From: Micavibrio sp. UBA2705
GTDB taxonomy: Bacteria; Pseudomonadota; Alphaproteobacteria; Micavibrionales; Micavibrionaceae
NCBI GenBank assembly: GCA_002354205.1
Contig: DELD01000010.1
Location: forward strand, 60,145 to 79,049
Reading direction: 5' to 3'
DNA: 18,905 bases
Shown here: piece after piece, positions 6,341-13,509 of the stretch
Position numbering within the stretch: position 1 is the first letter of the stretch
Layout: each line of letters begins with the position of its first letter
The notes under the pieces: generated by a model
The model's database searches: none
Told to the model about the DNA's origin: nothing
Seen by the model: only the letters and a program-made list of their open reading frames with translations
Position numbers and translations under genes: made by a program

Positions 6341-7816
6341 TTAAGCGGTTAAACTGTCGGGCTTTTCAGGGTGGGTGTGCTGCAATGGGCGTATATGTTC
6401 ATCAATAGCGTATTCCATACGGGTGGTCAGTGCAATAATGTCACGCGGTGTCATCGCGAATGTTGTGCGGACGATCATGTCATCGCGCGTGAAACCGCAA
6501 TGTTCACCGGCGCAGAAGCCGAGCTGCGCTTCGCGATGCATGTTTTGTAAATCCCATTCATCGCTGAGCCGGCTTATTGTTGGTTTATAATAGTTCTTCT
6601 GTTCAATGAAGAGCATCCCTTTAAGTGCGCTATAATCGACTAAATGGAAAAAACCTGACTGGGGTGTGGTGATAATGGTGATGCCGTTAATGCCATGCGT
6701 CAACTTATCCTCCGCTTCGGTGGGCGATATTCTTTTGATATTGCTATAAAGGCTAATCATTTTGGTGCGCTGCGCTTCGGTTATTTCAACGTCAGCAAAA
6801 CCGTTGACAATCGCTTTCATCAATAAGCCGGAGAATTGATGTTTCGTGTTTAATGCTTTTAAATGCTTGTTACGCATTTTTATATGTGCGTCTTCGCTTG
6901 GGAAAACGGGCGTTAGTGCGTGCATATTCAGCGTCGATGGAAAATACTGTTTGAGCTTTTTTTCTTTTTTATAGGCTTCAACATATTTTTCTGAACCAAT
7001 CATTACCCCAGTGCGCAGCCCAGTAAGGCCAATTTTTGAACCGCCCGCAAGCATAACCGTATTGTCATACATGTCCTCAATATTCAAAAACGGCATTGGT
7101 TTTTTCTTGGTATATTCAAGGCCAAGATACACCATGTCATCTATGGCAAGCAGCGTAGTGGGTGTATCACGTAATGCTCTAAATTTATCACGTTTCAGTG
7201 TGTTTAAAAGCTGCTCTTTTTGTTGATCTTTATAGCGGTTATAACGCACAAACACATCGGCGAGTTTTTCGGTGTCTTCTTGTCCGCGTACGTAACCTGT
7301 TGGGTTGTTTGGATTGGAATCGTAATAGGCGATCAATTGCTGCTCGCCTTTTTTCTCAACGCTGCGCATTAATTCTAGCAGTTTATCGGGGCAGACGCTG
7401 CCATCAGCTTCACGCTTTAACTTTACAATCTCTATACCCATTTTCTCAGGCTGGGCAAAGAATATACCGTAAGTTGGCACAGGCATAATAATCGCAGGCT
7501 TTAAGTCTTGTCTGGTGACTTCATTATAAGTTTTTGCGTGGGATAAACGGATAGCAAGTAGGCTGTCATATCCATCGGTCACGCCGTTTGTATAAGCGTA
7601 GCTTTGCAGCCCAACACCGCTCCAACCTGGCTGCTTAATATCAAATTCGCGGTCAAAAAATCCCATAATTTCCGTGGGCATGTAATGCGCGATATCGCCG
7701 TAATTATCATATTGATTAAGGGTAGACAGTGTTTTGTCCATGGCATATTGCGCGGCTTCTTTAAATGCACGGCAGGGGTCACCGATCGAAGCATCAATTC
7801 TTTTGAGGTTTGTCAT
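6341..7816 (-). CDS. Class I/II PLP-dependent aminotransferase, substrate unknown
   Basis: A fold-type I aminotransferase of about 491 residues, longer than the usual 390-430. Numbering from the upstream ATG at 7822, the cofactor site is visible: Asn173 in NPNNPTG, Asp228/229 and Tyr232 in IDDMVYLG, the PLP lysine Lys263 in GGSKIGLTGLRTG, Arg270 that holds the phosphate, and Arg452 in IVRTTFA for the substrate carboxylate. About 25 extra charged residues (roughly 183-220) lie between the Asn and Asp motifs, and a further stretch precedes the C-terminal domain. I favour ATG 7814-7816, because GAAAGG is then 8 bases upstream; ATG 7820-7822 would leave only 2. It is a lone gene, divergent from nuo. 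The substrate cannot be read from the sequence. Confidence 0.85.
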   Translation of the reverse strand: MTNLKRIDASIGDPCRAFKEAAQYAMDKTLSTLNQYDNYGDIAHYMPTEIMGFFDREFDIKQPGWSGVGLQSYAYTNGVTDGYDSLLAIRLSHAKTYNEVTRQDLKPAIIMPVPTYGIFFAQPEKMGIEIVKLKREADGSVCPDKLLELMRSVEKKGEQQLIAYYDSNPNNPTGYVRGQEDTEKLADVFVRYNRYKDQQKEQLLNTLKRDKFRALRDTPTTLLAIDDMVYLGLEYTKKKPMPFLNIEDMYDNTVMLAGGSKIGLTGLRTGVMIGSEKYVEAYKKEKKLKQYFPSTLNMHALTPVFPSEDAHIKMRNKHLKALNTKHQFSGLLMKAIVNGFADVEITEAQRTKMISLYSNIKRISPTEAEDKLTHGINGITIITTPQSGFFHLVDYSALKGMLFIEQKNYYKPTISRLSDEWDLQNMHREAQLGFCAGEHCGFTRDDMIVRTTFAMTPRDIIALTTRMEYAIDEHIRPLQHTHPEKPDSLTA

Positions 7817-7842
7817 GCGCATTGCCTTTCTTTGGGTGGTCT

Positions 7843-7871
7843 ATACTAGCGCACGCATTATGAAAAATCAA
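7843..7871 (-). promoter_or_regulatory. Predicted promoter of the aminotransferase gene
   Basis: On the minus strand TTGATT (7866-7871) and TAGTAT (7843-7848) are separated by exactly 17 bases, each matching 4 of 6 consensus bases. Transcription would begin about 20 bases before the start codon. Confidence 0.5.
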
Positions 7872-7923
7872 GTTTTATTCAAAGCAGTAATAAAAACAGT
7901 GAATCATTATGCTCTAGGGGGTT

Positions 7924-7932
7924 TGATATAAT
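7924..7932 (+). promoter_or_regulatory. Predicted extended -10 promoter of the nuo operon
   Basis: TGATATAAT is a perfect extended -10 element (TGn followed by TATAAT). No good -35 hexamer is at the right distance, which such promoters tolerate. Transcription would start near 7939, giving a leader of about 40 bases before nuoA. An alternative TATAAA lies at 7943-7948. Confidence 0.5.
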
Positions 7933-7980
7933 AAATTTTTGCTATAAACTATGCAGCGCATTAAGTTAAAGGAAAGAATC

Positions 7981-8352
7981 ATGGCCTCTAATGAATTTCT
8001 TCTGGAATACCTTCCAGTCTTAATTTTTATCTTCATCGCTTCAGCTGTGTCGCTGGCGATGTTTGTTGCGTCTATTATCGTTGGCAAAAGCAAGCCCGAT
8101 GCGGAAAAACTATCTGCATATGAGTGTGGCTTTGATGCGTTCTCTGATGCACATAGCAAGTTTGATGTACGTTATTATTTGGTCGCGATTTTATTCATCA
8201 TCTTTGATTTGGAAATTGCATTTCTTTTCCCGTGGGCAATTTCATTGGGTGAGATCGGCCTGATCGGCTTTTGGTCAATGATGGCGTTTTTAGGCGTGCT
8301 GACAGTTGGCTTCATTTATGAATGGAATAAAGGCGCGCTTGATTGGGAATAA
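7981..8352 (+). CDS. nuoA: NADH-quinone oxidoreductase subunit A
   Basis: A small membrane subunit (ND3 homologue) at the joint between the peripheral and membrane arms of complex I. The 123-residue protein has three hydrophobic helices (about 10-34, 65-85 and 97-114). The conserved loop motif YECGFD (47-52) carries the Cys that in mitochondrial ND3 marks the active/deactive switch, and FDLEIAFLFPW (75-85) carries the conserved acidic residue of TM2. I chose ATG 7981 over the in-frame ATG at 7951 because AAAGGAAAG lies just before it. It is the first gene of the nuo cluster; nuoB follows after 35 bases. Confidence 0.96.
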   Translation: MASNEFLLEYLPVLIFIFIASAVSLAMFVASIIVGKSKPDAEKLSAYECGFDAFSDAHSKFDVRYYLVAILFIIFDLEIAFLFPWAISLGEIGLIGFWSMMAFLGVLTVGFIYEWNKGALDWE

Positions 8353-8387
8353 TCAGGCCTGCATAAAATAAAAAAGGTTTTAGTATA

Positions 8388-8963
8388 ATGGGACATGATC
8401 GTCATAATTTTGAAGCGCCAGCATATGATTTGAATACAAATCTAAAAGCGCCGCCAGCCGAGCAGCAAGATGTTGTCGCAGCGGCGATTAATAAGCATGT
8501 GCAAGAAAAAGGCTTCTTGCTGACGCAGGCGGATAATTTATTTGACTGGGCGCGTACGGGCTCTATGTGGCCTATGACATTTGGCCTTGCGTGCTGCGCG
8601 GTGGAAATGATTCATTCTTACATGAGCCGTTATGACCTTGACCGTTTCGGCATTATTCCGCGCCCATCGCCGCGTCAATCGGATGTGATGATTGTCGCAG
8701 GCACTCTGACTAACAAAATGGCGCCAGCTTTACGCAAAGTTTATGACCAAATGCCAGAACCTCGCTGGGTTATCTCTATGGGCTCATGTGCGAATGGCGG
8801 CGGTTATTACCATTATTCTTATTCAGTTGTCCGTGGATGTGACCGCATTGTGCCGGTTGATATTTACGTCCCAGGTTGCCCGCCAACTGCGGAAGCTTTG
8901 GTTTATGGCCTGTTGCAGCTGCAAAAGAAAATTGGCCGCGAAGATACGCGCATTATACGATAA
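8388..8963 (+). CDS. nuoB: NADH-quinone oxidoreductase subunit B
   Basis: A peripheral-arm subunit (PSST/NDUFS7 homologue) that carries the terminal 4Fe-4S cluster N2, the direct electron donor to quinone. The four cluster ligands are visible: the adjacent pair Cys69-Cys70 (in FGLACCAVEM), Cys134 (in GSCANGGGYY) and Cys164 (in VPGCPPTAE). The 191-residue length includes a polar N-terminal extension of about 45 residues before the conserved fold, as commonly seen in alphaproteobacteria. The ribosome binding site is modest (AAAAGG about 11 bases upstream). It works with NuoD, which forms the other side of the quinone pocket and is encoded two genes downstream. Confidence 0.97.
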   Translation: MGHDRHNFEAPAYDLNTNLKAPPAEQQDVVAAAINKHVQEKGFLLTQADNLFDWARTGSMWPMTFGLACCAVEMIHSYMSRYDLDRFGIIPRPSPRQSDVMIVAGTLTNKMAPALRKVYDQMPEPRWVISMGSCANGGGYYHYSYSVVRGCDRIVPVDIYVPGCPPTAEALVYGLLQLQKKIGREDTRIIR

Positions 8964-8995
8964 ATTATTACACGTAAAGAAATTAGGGTTTGACC

Positions 8996-9700
8996 ATGGT
9001 TGATGAACCAATAAATACCGAAGAACAGCATGATGAAGATGATTGCCTGCAAGCCTCTCGCGAAGAACTTGCGCAATACATATCTGCAAATTTAAAAGAT
9101 TATCTTGTTTCACGCGAATGGCAAAAAGACGAATTATGCCTGAATATTCAGCGCGAAGATATTTGTTACGTTCTTAAATTCTTACGTGATGATGCACGTT
9201 GCCGCTTTACACAGCTTGTAAGCGTTACCGCCGTGGATTATCCAGACCATACAGAGCGCTTTACGATTGTTTATAATTTGCTTTCCATGACCAATAATGA
9301 CAGAATTCGCCTGAAAACAAGTGCGCGTGAAACAGATATTGTTCCATCAGCGACATCAGTGTTTAGTTCAGCAGGGTGGATGGAACGCGAAGTTTTTGAC
9401 ATGTTTGGCGTTGCGTTTTCAAACCATTCTGACTTGCGCCGTATCCTTACGGATTACGGTTTTGAAGGTCATCCTTTGCGTAAAGACTTCCCACTAACAG
9501 GCTATGTTGAACTGCGTTATAGCGAAGAAGAAAAGCGTGTTGTTTATGAGCCTGTTCAATTAACGCAAGACTTCCGTTCATTTGATAACCTCAGCCCATG
9601 GGAAGGTATGACTGATGTTCAGCTTCCCGGTGATGAAAAAGCTGTGCGCCCTGAATTCGGTTGGCAGCCTACATCAACCAACGTTGAGCATAAGGAGTAG
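8996..9700 (+). CDS. nuoC: NADH-quinone oxidoreductase subunit C
   Basis: A peripheral-arm structural subunit (30 kDa/NDUFS3 homologue) with no cofactor. The 234-residue protein has an acidic N-terminal segment (1-25) and then the conserved core. Typical stretches are DHTERFTIVYNL (84-95) and EREVFDMFGVAF-NHSDLRRIL (130-151), followed by DYGFEGHPLRKDFPL (153-167), the family signature. ATG 8996 is preferred over the in-frame TTG at 8990, because TTAGGG is then about 7 bases upstream. NuoC is separate here and not fused to NuoD as in E. coli. nuoD starts 5 bases after the stop and its ribosome binding site overlaps the end of nuoC. Confidence 0.96.
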   Translation: MVDEPINTEEQHDEDDCLQASREELAQYISANLKDYLVSREWQKDELCLNIQREDICYVLKFLRDDARCRFTQLVSVTAVDYPDHTERFTIVYNLLSMTNNDRIRLKTSARETDIVPSATSVFSSAGWMEREVFDMFGVAFSNHSDLRRILTDYGFEGHPLRKDFPLTGYVELRYSEEEKRVVYEPVQLTQDFRSFDNLSPWEGMTDVQLPGDEKAVRPEFGWQPTSTNVEHKE

Positions 9701-9705
9701 ACACA

Positions 9706-10920
9706 ATGACAGCATTACAAAAAGCAGAATGTGTTGACCTTTCTGACGAAACACAAATTAAGCCTTTTACATTTAACTTTGGTCCGCAGCACCCCGCTGC
9801 GCACGGCGTACTTCGCCTTGTTTTGGAAATGGAGGGGGAGGTCGTTGAACGCGCTGACCCACATATTGGCCTGCTCCACCGCGGTACAGAAAAGCTGATT
9901 GAGTATAAAACATATATGCAGGCGCTCCCTTATTTTGACCGTCTCGACTATGTTTGCCCGATGAACCAAGAGCATGTATTCGCGCTTTCTACTGAAAAGC
10001 TTTTGGGCATTACTGCGCCAGAGCGTGCGCAGTACATCCGTGTATTATTTGCGGAGCATGGGCGCATTTTGAACCATATGCTAAACCTCACAACCTTTGC
10101 CCTCGATGTTGGTGCGATTACGCCTGCGCTTTGGATCTTCGAAGAACGTGAAAAGGGTATGGAATTTTATGAACGCGTTTGCGGCGCAAGACTGCACGCA
10201 AATTATTTCCGCACAGGCGGCGTGGCGCAAGATATGCCCGCAGGCCTTGCTGAAGATATGATGACATGGCTTGAAGAACTTCCAAAACATATCGCTGACC
10301 TTGAAGGGTTGCTGACTGAAAACCGTATTTTCAAGCAGCGTACAGTTGATATTGGCATCGTCAAAAAATCAGAAGCACTTGATTGGGGCTTTACTGGCCC
10401 AATGCTGCGTGGTTCTGGTGTTGCGTGGGATCTGCGTAAGTCGCAGCCTTATGATGTTTACGACAAAATGGACTTTGACGTGCCGATAGGCAAAACGGGC
10501 GATTGTTACGCGCGCTACCTTATCCGCGTCGCGGAAATGTACGAATCAATCAAAATTATGAAGCAGTGCCTAGAAAACATGCCAAAAGGCGAAGTACGCT
10601 GTGATGATTATAAGGTCTCACCGCCGCCGCGCGCTGAAATGAAACAATCTATGGAAGCGCTTATTCACCATTTTAAGCTGTTTTCTGAAGGCTACCACGT
10701 GCCTGCTGGTGAAACCTATACAGCCGTTGAAGCGCCAAAAGGCGAGTTCGCGGTTTATTTGGTCGCTGATGGTACAAACCGCCCATATCGCTGTCATATT
10801 CGCGCCCCTGGTTTTTTACACCTACAAGGCTTTGATTTTATGACGAAAGGCCACATGCTGGCAGATGCCGTATCTATTATCGGCTCATTAGATATCGTTT
10901 TTGGAGAAATTGATCGATGA
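9706..10920 (+). CDS. nuoD: NADH-quinone oxidoreductase subunit D
   Basis: A peripheral-arm subunit (49 kDa/NDUFS2 homologue, derived from a [NiFe]-hydrogenase large subunit) that forms most of the quinone-binding pocket. The 404-residue protein has FGPQHPAAHG (25-34) and YFDRLDYV (76-83). His33 and Tyr82 match the quinone head-group residues His38/Tyr87 of Thermus Nqo4 by motif and by the 49-residue gap. The signature HIGLLHRGTEKL is at 53-64. It ends in the standard DIVFGEIDR and lacks the Ni-binding cysteines, as expected for the family. AAGGAG lies upstream. Its stop overlaps the nuoE start by 4 bases (ATGA), pointing to translational coupling. Confidence 0.98.
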   Translation: MTALQKAECVDLSDETQIKPFTFNFGPQHPAAHGVLRLVLEMEGEVVERADPHIGLLHRGTEKLIEYKTYMQALPYFDRLDYVCPMNQEHVFALSTEKLLGITAPERAQYIRVLFAEHGRILNHMLNLTTFALDVGAITPALWIFEEREKGMEFYERVCGARLHANYFRTGGVAQDMPAGLAEDMMTWLEELPKHIADLEGLLTENRIFKQRTVDIGIVKKSEALDWGFTGPMLRGSGVAWDLRKSQPYDVYDKMDFDVPIGKTGDCYARYLIRVAEMYESIKIMKQCLENMPKGEVRCDDYKVSPPPRAEMKQSMEALIHHFKLFSEGYHVPAGETYTAVEAPKGEFAVYLVADGTNRPYRCHIRAPGFLHLQGFDFMTKGHMLADAVSIIGSLDIVFGEIDR

Positions 10921-11576
10921 GAAAACCTTTTGATTTAGAGGCTGATTATCAGCCGAAAGACTTTGCATTCACGCCGAAATATAAAAAGAAAACGGCTGAG
11001 ATTATTGCAAATTATCCTAAAGGCCGTCAGCAAAGCGCCGTGATGGGCTTGCTCGACCTTGCACAGCGCCAAGTCGGTGATGAAGGGGCGAAGGCTGATA
11101 AGCCATATGGTGGATGGATTCCCAAAGCAGCGATGGATCATATTGCGGAAGTGCTTTCTATGCCGCCAATGAAGGTTTATGAAGTTGCGACATTTTATTC
11201 AATGTATAATCTTGCGCCGGTTGGTAAATACCTTGTGCAAATTTGCGGCACTTCACCGTGCTGGCTATGTGGCGCGGCGAAAATTAAGAAGGTCTGTGAA
11301 GATCATTTAGGCATTAAATTGCTTGAAACCACTGAAGATGGCCTGTTTACATTAATGGAAGTTGAATGTTTGGGCGCATGCGTCAATGCCCCAATGGTAC
11401 AAATCAATGATGATTACTATGAAGACTTAAATGAAGAAATCATGATTAAAATGCTCGATCAGCTTAAAGCGGGTAAGAAAATCACCGTTGGTTCGCAAAC
11501 TGGCCGTAAAACATCCATGGCGGCTTCTGGCCCAACAAGCCTGATGGAAGAAGCAAAAAAAGCTAAAGTTATTTAG
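10917..11576 (+). CDS. nuoE: NADH-quinone oxidoreductase subunit E
   Basis: A 24 kDa/NDUFV2 homologue in the NADH-dehydrogenase module, with a thioredoxin-like 2Fe-2S domain that binds cluster N1a. The ligands are visible as Cys110 and Cys115 (C-x4-C in CGTSPC), and Cys151 and Cys155 (C-x3-C in CLGAC). An extra Cys118 is present in the first loop. The N-terminal four-helix region spans about 20-100. The 219-residue protein is longer than E. coli NuoE (166) because of a C-terminal tail with GRKTS and GPTSL (197-209), a feature I associate with alphaproteobacterial subunits. It overlaps nuoD by 4 bases; nuoF follows after 25 bases. Confidence 0.96.
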   Translation: MRKPFDLEADYQPKDFAFTPKYKKKTAEIIANYPKGRQQSAVMGLLDLAQRQVGDEGAKADKPYGGWIPKAAMDHIAEVLSMPPMKVYEVATFYSMYNLAPVGKYLVQICGTSPCWLCGAAKIKKVCEDHLGIKLLETTEDGLFTLMEVECLGACVNAPMVQINDDYYEDLNEEIMIKMLDQLKAGKKITVGSQTGRKTSMAASGPTSLMEEAKKAKVI

Positions 11577-11601
11577 TTACTGGAATAAGGAAACGCACAT
11601 T

Positions 11602-12888
11602 ATGTTGCAGGATAAAGACCGTATATATACAAACCTTTATGGCTTTGAATCTTTTTCGCTCAAAGACGCGCAAAAGCGTGGCGATTGGGATAAAACGGGC
11701 AGCTTTGTTAAAAAGGGCGCGGATTGGATCATTAATGAAATGAAAGCATCTGGCCTACGTGGTCGTGGCGGTGCGGGGTTTCCAACGGGACTTAAATGGT
11801 CATTCATGCCTAAAGATTCAGGTAAGCCGCATTACCTTGTAATTAATGCAGATGAATCAGAGCCTGGTACGTGTAAAGACCGTGATATCCTGCGCCACGA
11901 ACCCCATAAGTTAATTGAAGGCGCGCTGCTTGCAGGTTACGCCATGGGCGCACATGCGGCATATATATATGTTCGCGGTGAATTTTATAACGAAGCGTCA
12001 TCACTAATGATTGCTGTAAAAGAAGCTTATGAGGCTGGCTTACTTGGTAAAAATGCAGCCAAATCTGGTTGGGACTTTGATGTTTATGTTCATCGCGGCG
12101 CAGGCGCTTATATTTGCGGTGAAGAAACCGCATTGATTGAAAGCCTTGAAGGTAAAAAAGGTCAGCCACGTAACAAACCGCCATTCCCCGCAATGGCAGG
12201 GCTTTATAGCTGCCCAACAACGGTAAACAACGTTGAAACAATTGCATCTGTGCCGACCATTCTACGTCGCGGCGGCGCATGGTTCGCAGGGCTTGGTTCT
12301 GATGAGAAAAACACAGGTACGAAGCTGTTCTGTATTTCAGGCCACGTTGAAAACCCATGTAATGTTGAAGAAGAAATGGGTATCCCGTTAAAAACGCTGA
12401 TCGAAACACATTGCGGCGGCGTAAAAGGTGGCTGGGATAACTTGCTTGCGATTATTCCAGGCGGTTCGTCTACGCCATTACTGCCAAAAGACGTTTGCGA
12501 TGACATTAAAATGGATTTTGATTCTCTGCGTGGGGCTGGCAGCGGTCTTGGTACGGCGGGCGTTATCGTCATGGATAAATCGACGGATATTGTTTACGCG
12601 ATTGCACGGCTTTCCATGTTTTATATGCACGAATCTTGCGGGCAGTGTACACCGTGCCGTGAAGGTTCAGGCTGGCTATGGCGCATGATGATGCGCATGG
12701 TTGATGGCAATGCTACATTAGAAGAAATTGATCAGCTTTGGGATGTCACAAAAGAAATTGAAGGACAAACAATCTGCGCCCTTGGTGATGCTGCAGCATG
12801 GCCTGTGCAAGGTTTGATCCGCCATTTCAGACCAGAGCTTGAAGCACGTATAATGCATTACCGTAAACAAGCTGCTTGCGCGGCGTAA
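11602..12888 (+). CDS. nuoF: NADH-quinone oxidoreductase subunit F (NADH- and FMN-binding)
   Basis: A 51 kDa/NDUFV1 homologue; it oxidises NADH at FMN and passes electrons to 4Fe-4S cluster N3. The 428-residue length is typical. The FMN/NADH glycine-rich motif GRGGAGFPTGLKW is at 54-66, with a second family signature AYICGEETALIESLEG at 169-184. The N3 ligands are Cys346, Cys349 and Cys352 (ESCGQCTPCREG) plus Cys392 (QTICALGD). AAGGAAA lies upstream of the ATG. It is followed after 12 bases by an unrecognised exported protein and not by nuoG. Confidence 0.98.
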   Translation: MLQDKDRIYTNLYGFESFSLKDAQKRGDWDKTGSFVKKGADWIINEMKASGLRGRGGAGFPTGLKWSFMPKDSGKPHYLVINADESEPGTCKDRDILRHEPHKLIEGALLAGYAMGAHAAYIYVRGEFYNEASSLMIAVKEAYEAGLLGKNAAKSGWDFDVYVHRGAGAYICGEETALIESLEGKKGQPRNKPPFPAMAGLYSCPTTVNNVETIASVPTILRRGGAWFAGLGSDEKNTGTKLFCISGHVENPCNVEEEMGIPLKTLIETHCGGVKGGWDNLLAIIPGGSSTPLLPKDVCDDIKMDFDSLRGAGSGLGTAGVIVMDKSTDIVYAIARLSMFYMHESCGQCTPCREGSGWLWRMMMRMVDGNATLEEIDQLWDVTKEIEGQTICALGDAAAWPVQGLIRHFRPELEARIMHYRKQAACAA

Positions 12889-12900
12889 GAAAGGATCGTG

Positions 12901-13461
12901 ATGAGGTTTTTGACATTAACATTATGCGCTTTAGCGTTAAGCATCTGCCTGAGCTTCGCTTTTAACGTGACGAGCAGTTTTGCGCGTGATGATAATGATC
13001 CAAAATTTACGAACTCTGCGGCGAGTGAATATATTGGTAAGCGTTATGTGGATGGTTGCATGAAAAGGTATATGGCGATGTACCGTACTGATAATTTGCC
13101 GATCGAACAACAAGAAGGGTTTAAACAGCACGCTAATACTGCATGTGAGTGTATGCTCGTTCAGGCGCGCTTACGCTTCACGCCCAGAGAGATGGCAGAT
13201 ATTCCGCGTATGTGCTGCGCAAACCCGAATGACTTTATTACACCTGATAATGACGAAGCGGCGGCGATGGATTTACACGTCAGATACATTGAGTTTTTTA
13301 TGTATAGCGATGCATCGCGCTCATGTGGCTTGGTTCTTCATGACCACCCAGATAAGCGACTTTATAAAAACGCAGAAGAGTTCGAAAGAGGGATGCAACG
13401 CGGCAGAAGCGCACAAGATTACGGCAAAGCACTACGCGAGTATCACGAAAAAAATAGATAA
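12901..13461 (+). CDS. Exported cysteine-rich protein of unknown function inside the nuo operon
   Basis: I do not recognise this 186-residue protein. It starts MRFLTLTLCALALSICLSFA and has a Sec-type signal peptide with likely cleavage after S-F-A (residue about 28), so it should act outside the cytoplasm. The mature part has six cysteines: C53, C82, C84 (a CEC motif), C105-C106 (a CC pair) and C142. An even number would suit three disulfides, or the CxC/CC pairs could bind metal. The C-terminal 35 residues are strongly charged and helical-looking. ATG 12901 is chosen because AAAGGA is 5 bases upstream; GTG 12898 would be too close. It lies 12 bases after nuoF and 48 before nuoG on the same strand, so it is probably co-transcribed. 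Codon use resembles its neighbours. Confidence 0.85.
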   Translation: MRFLTLTLCALALSICLSFAFNVTSSFARDDNDPKFTNSAASEYIGKRYVDGCMKRYMAMYRTDNLPIEQQEGFKQHANTACECMLVQARLRFTPREMADIPRMCCANPNDFITPDNDEAAAMDLHVRYIEFFMYSDASRSCGLVLHDHPDKRLYKNAEEFERGMQRGRSAQDYGKALREYHEKNR

Positions 13462-13509
13462 CGATAATAAAACAAAAACAAATAACCTTATGATTAATGG
13501 TGAGAGAAT

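Noticed and set aside
7951..7980. Longer nuoA start at ATG 7951
   Set aside because: The AAAGGAAAG ribosome binding site lies inside this stretch, directly before ATG 7981, and the added residues are polar and unlike NuoA N-termini.
11843..12409. A 188-codon open frame antisense to nuoF
   Set aside because: It is fully opposite a conserved enzyme, lacks a ribosome binding site and shows no recognisable protein features; a shadow of codon bias.
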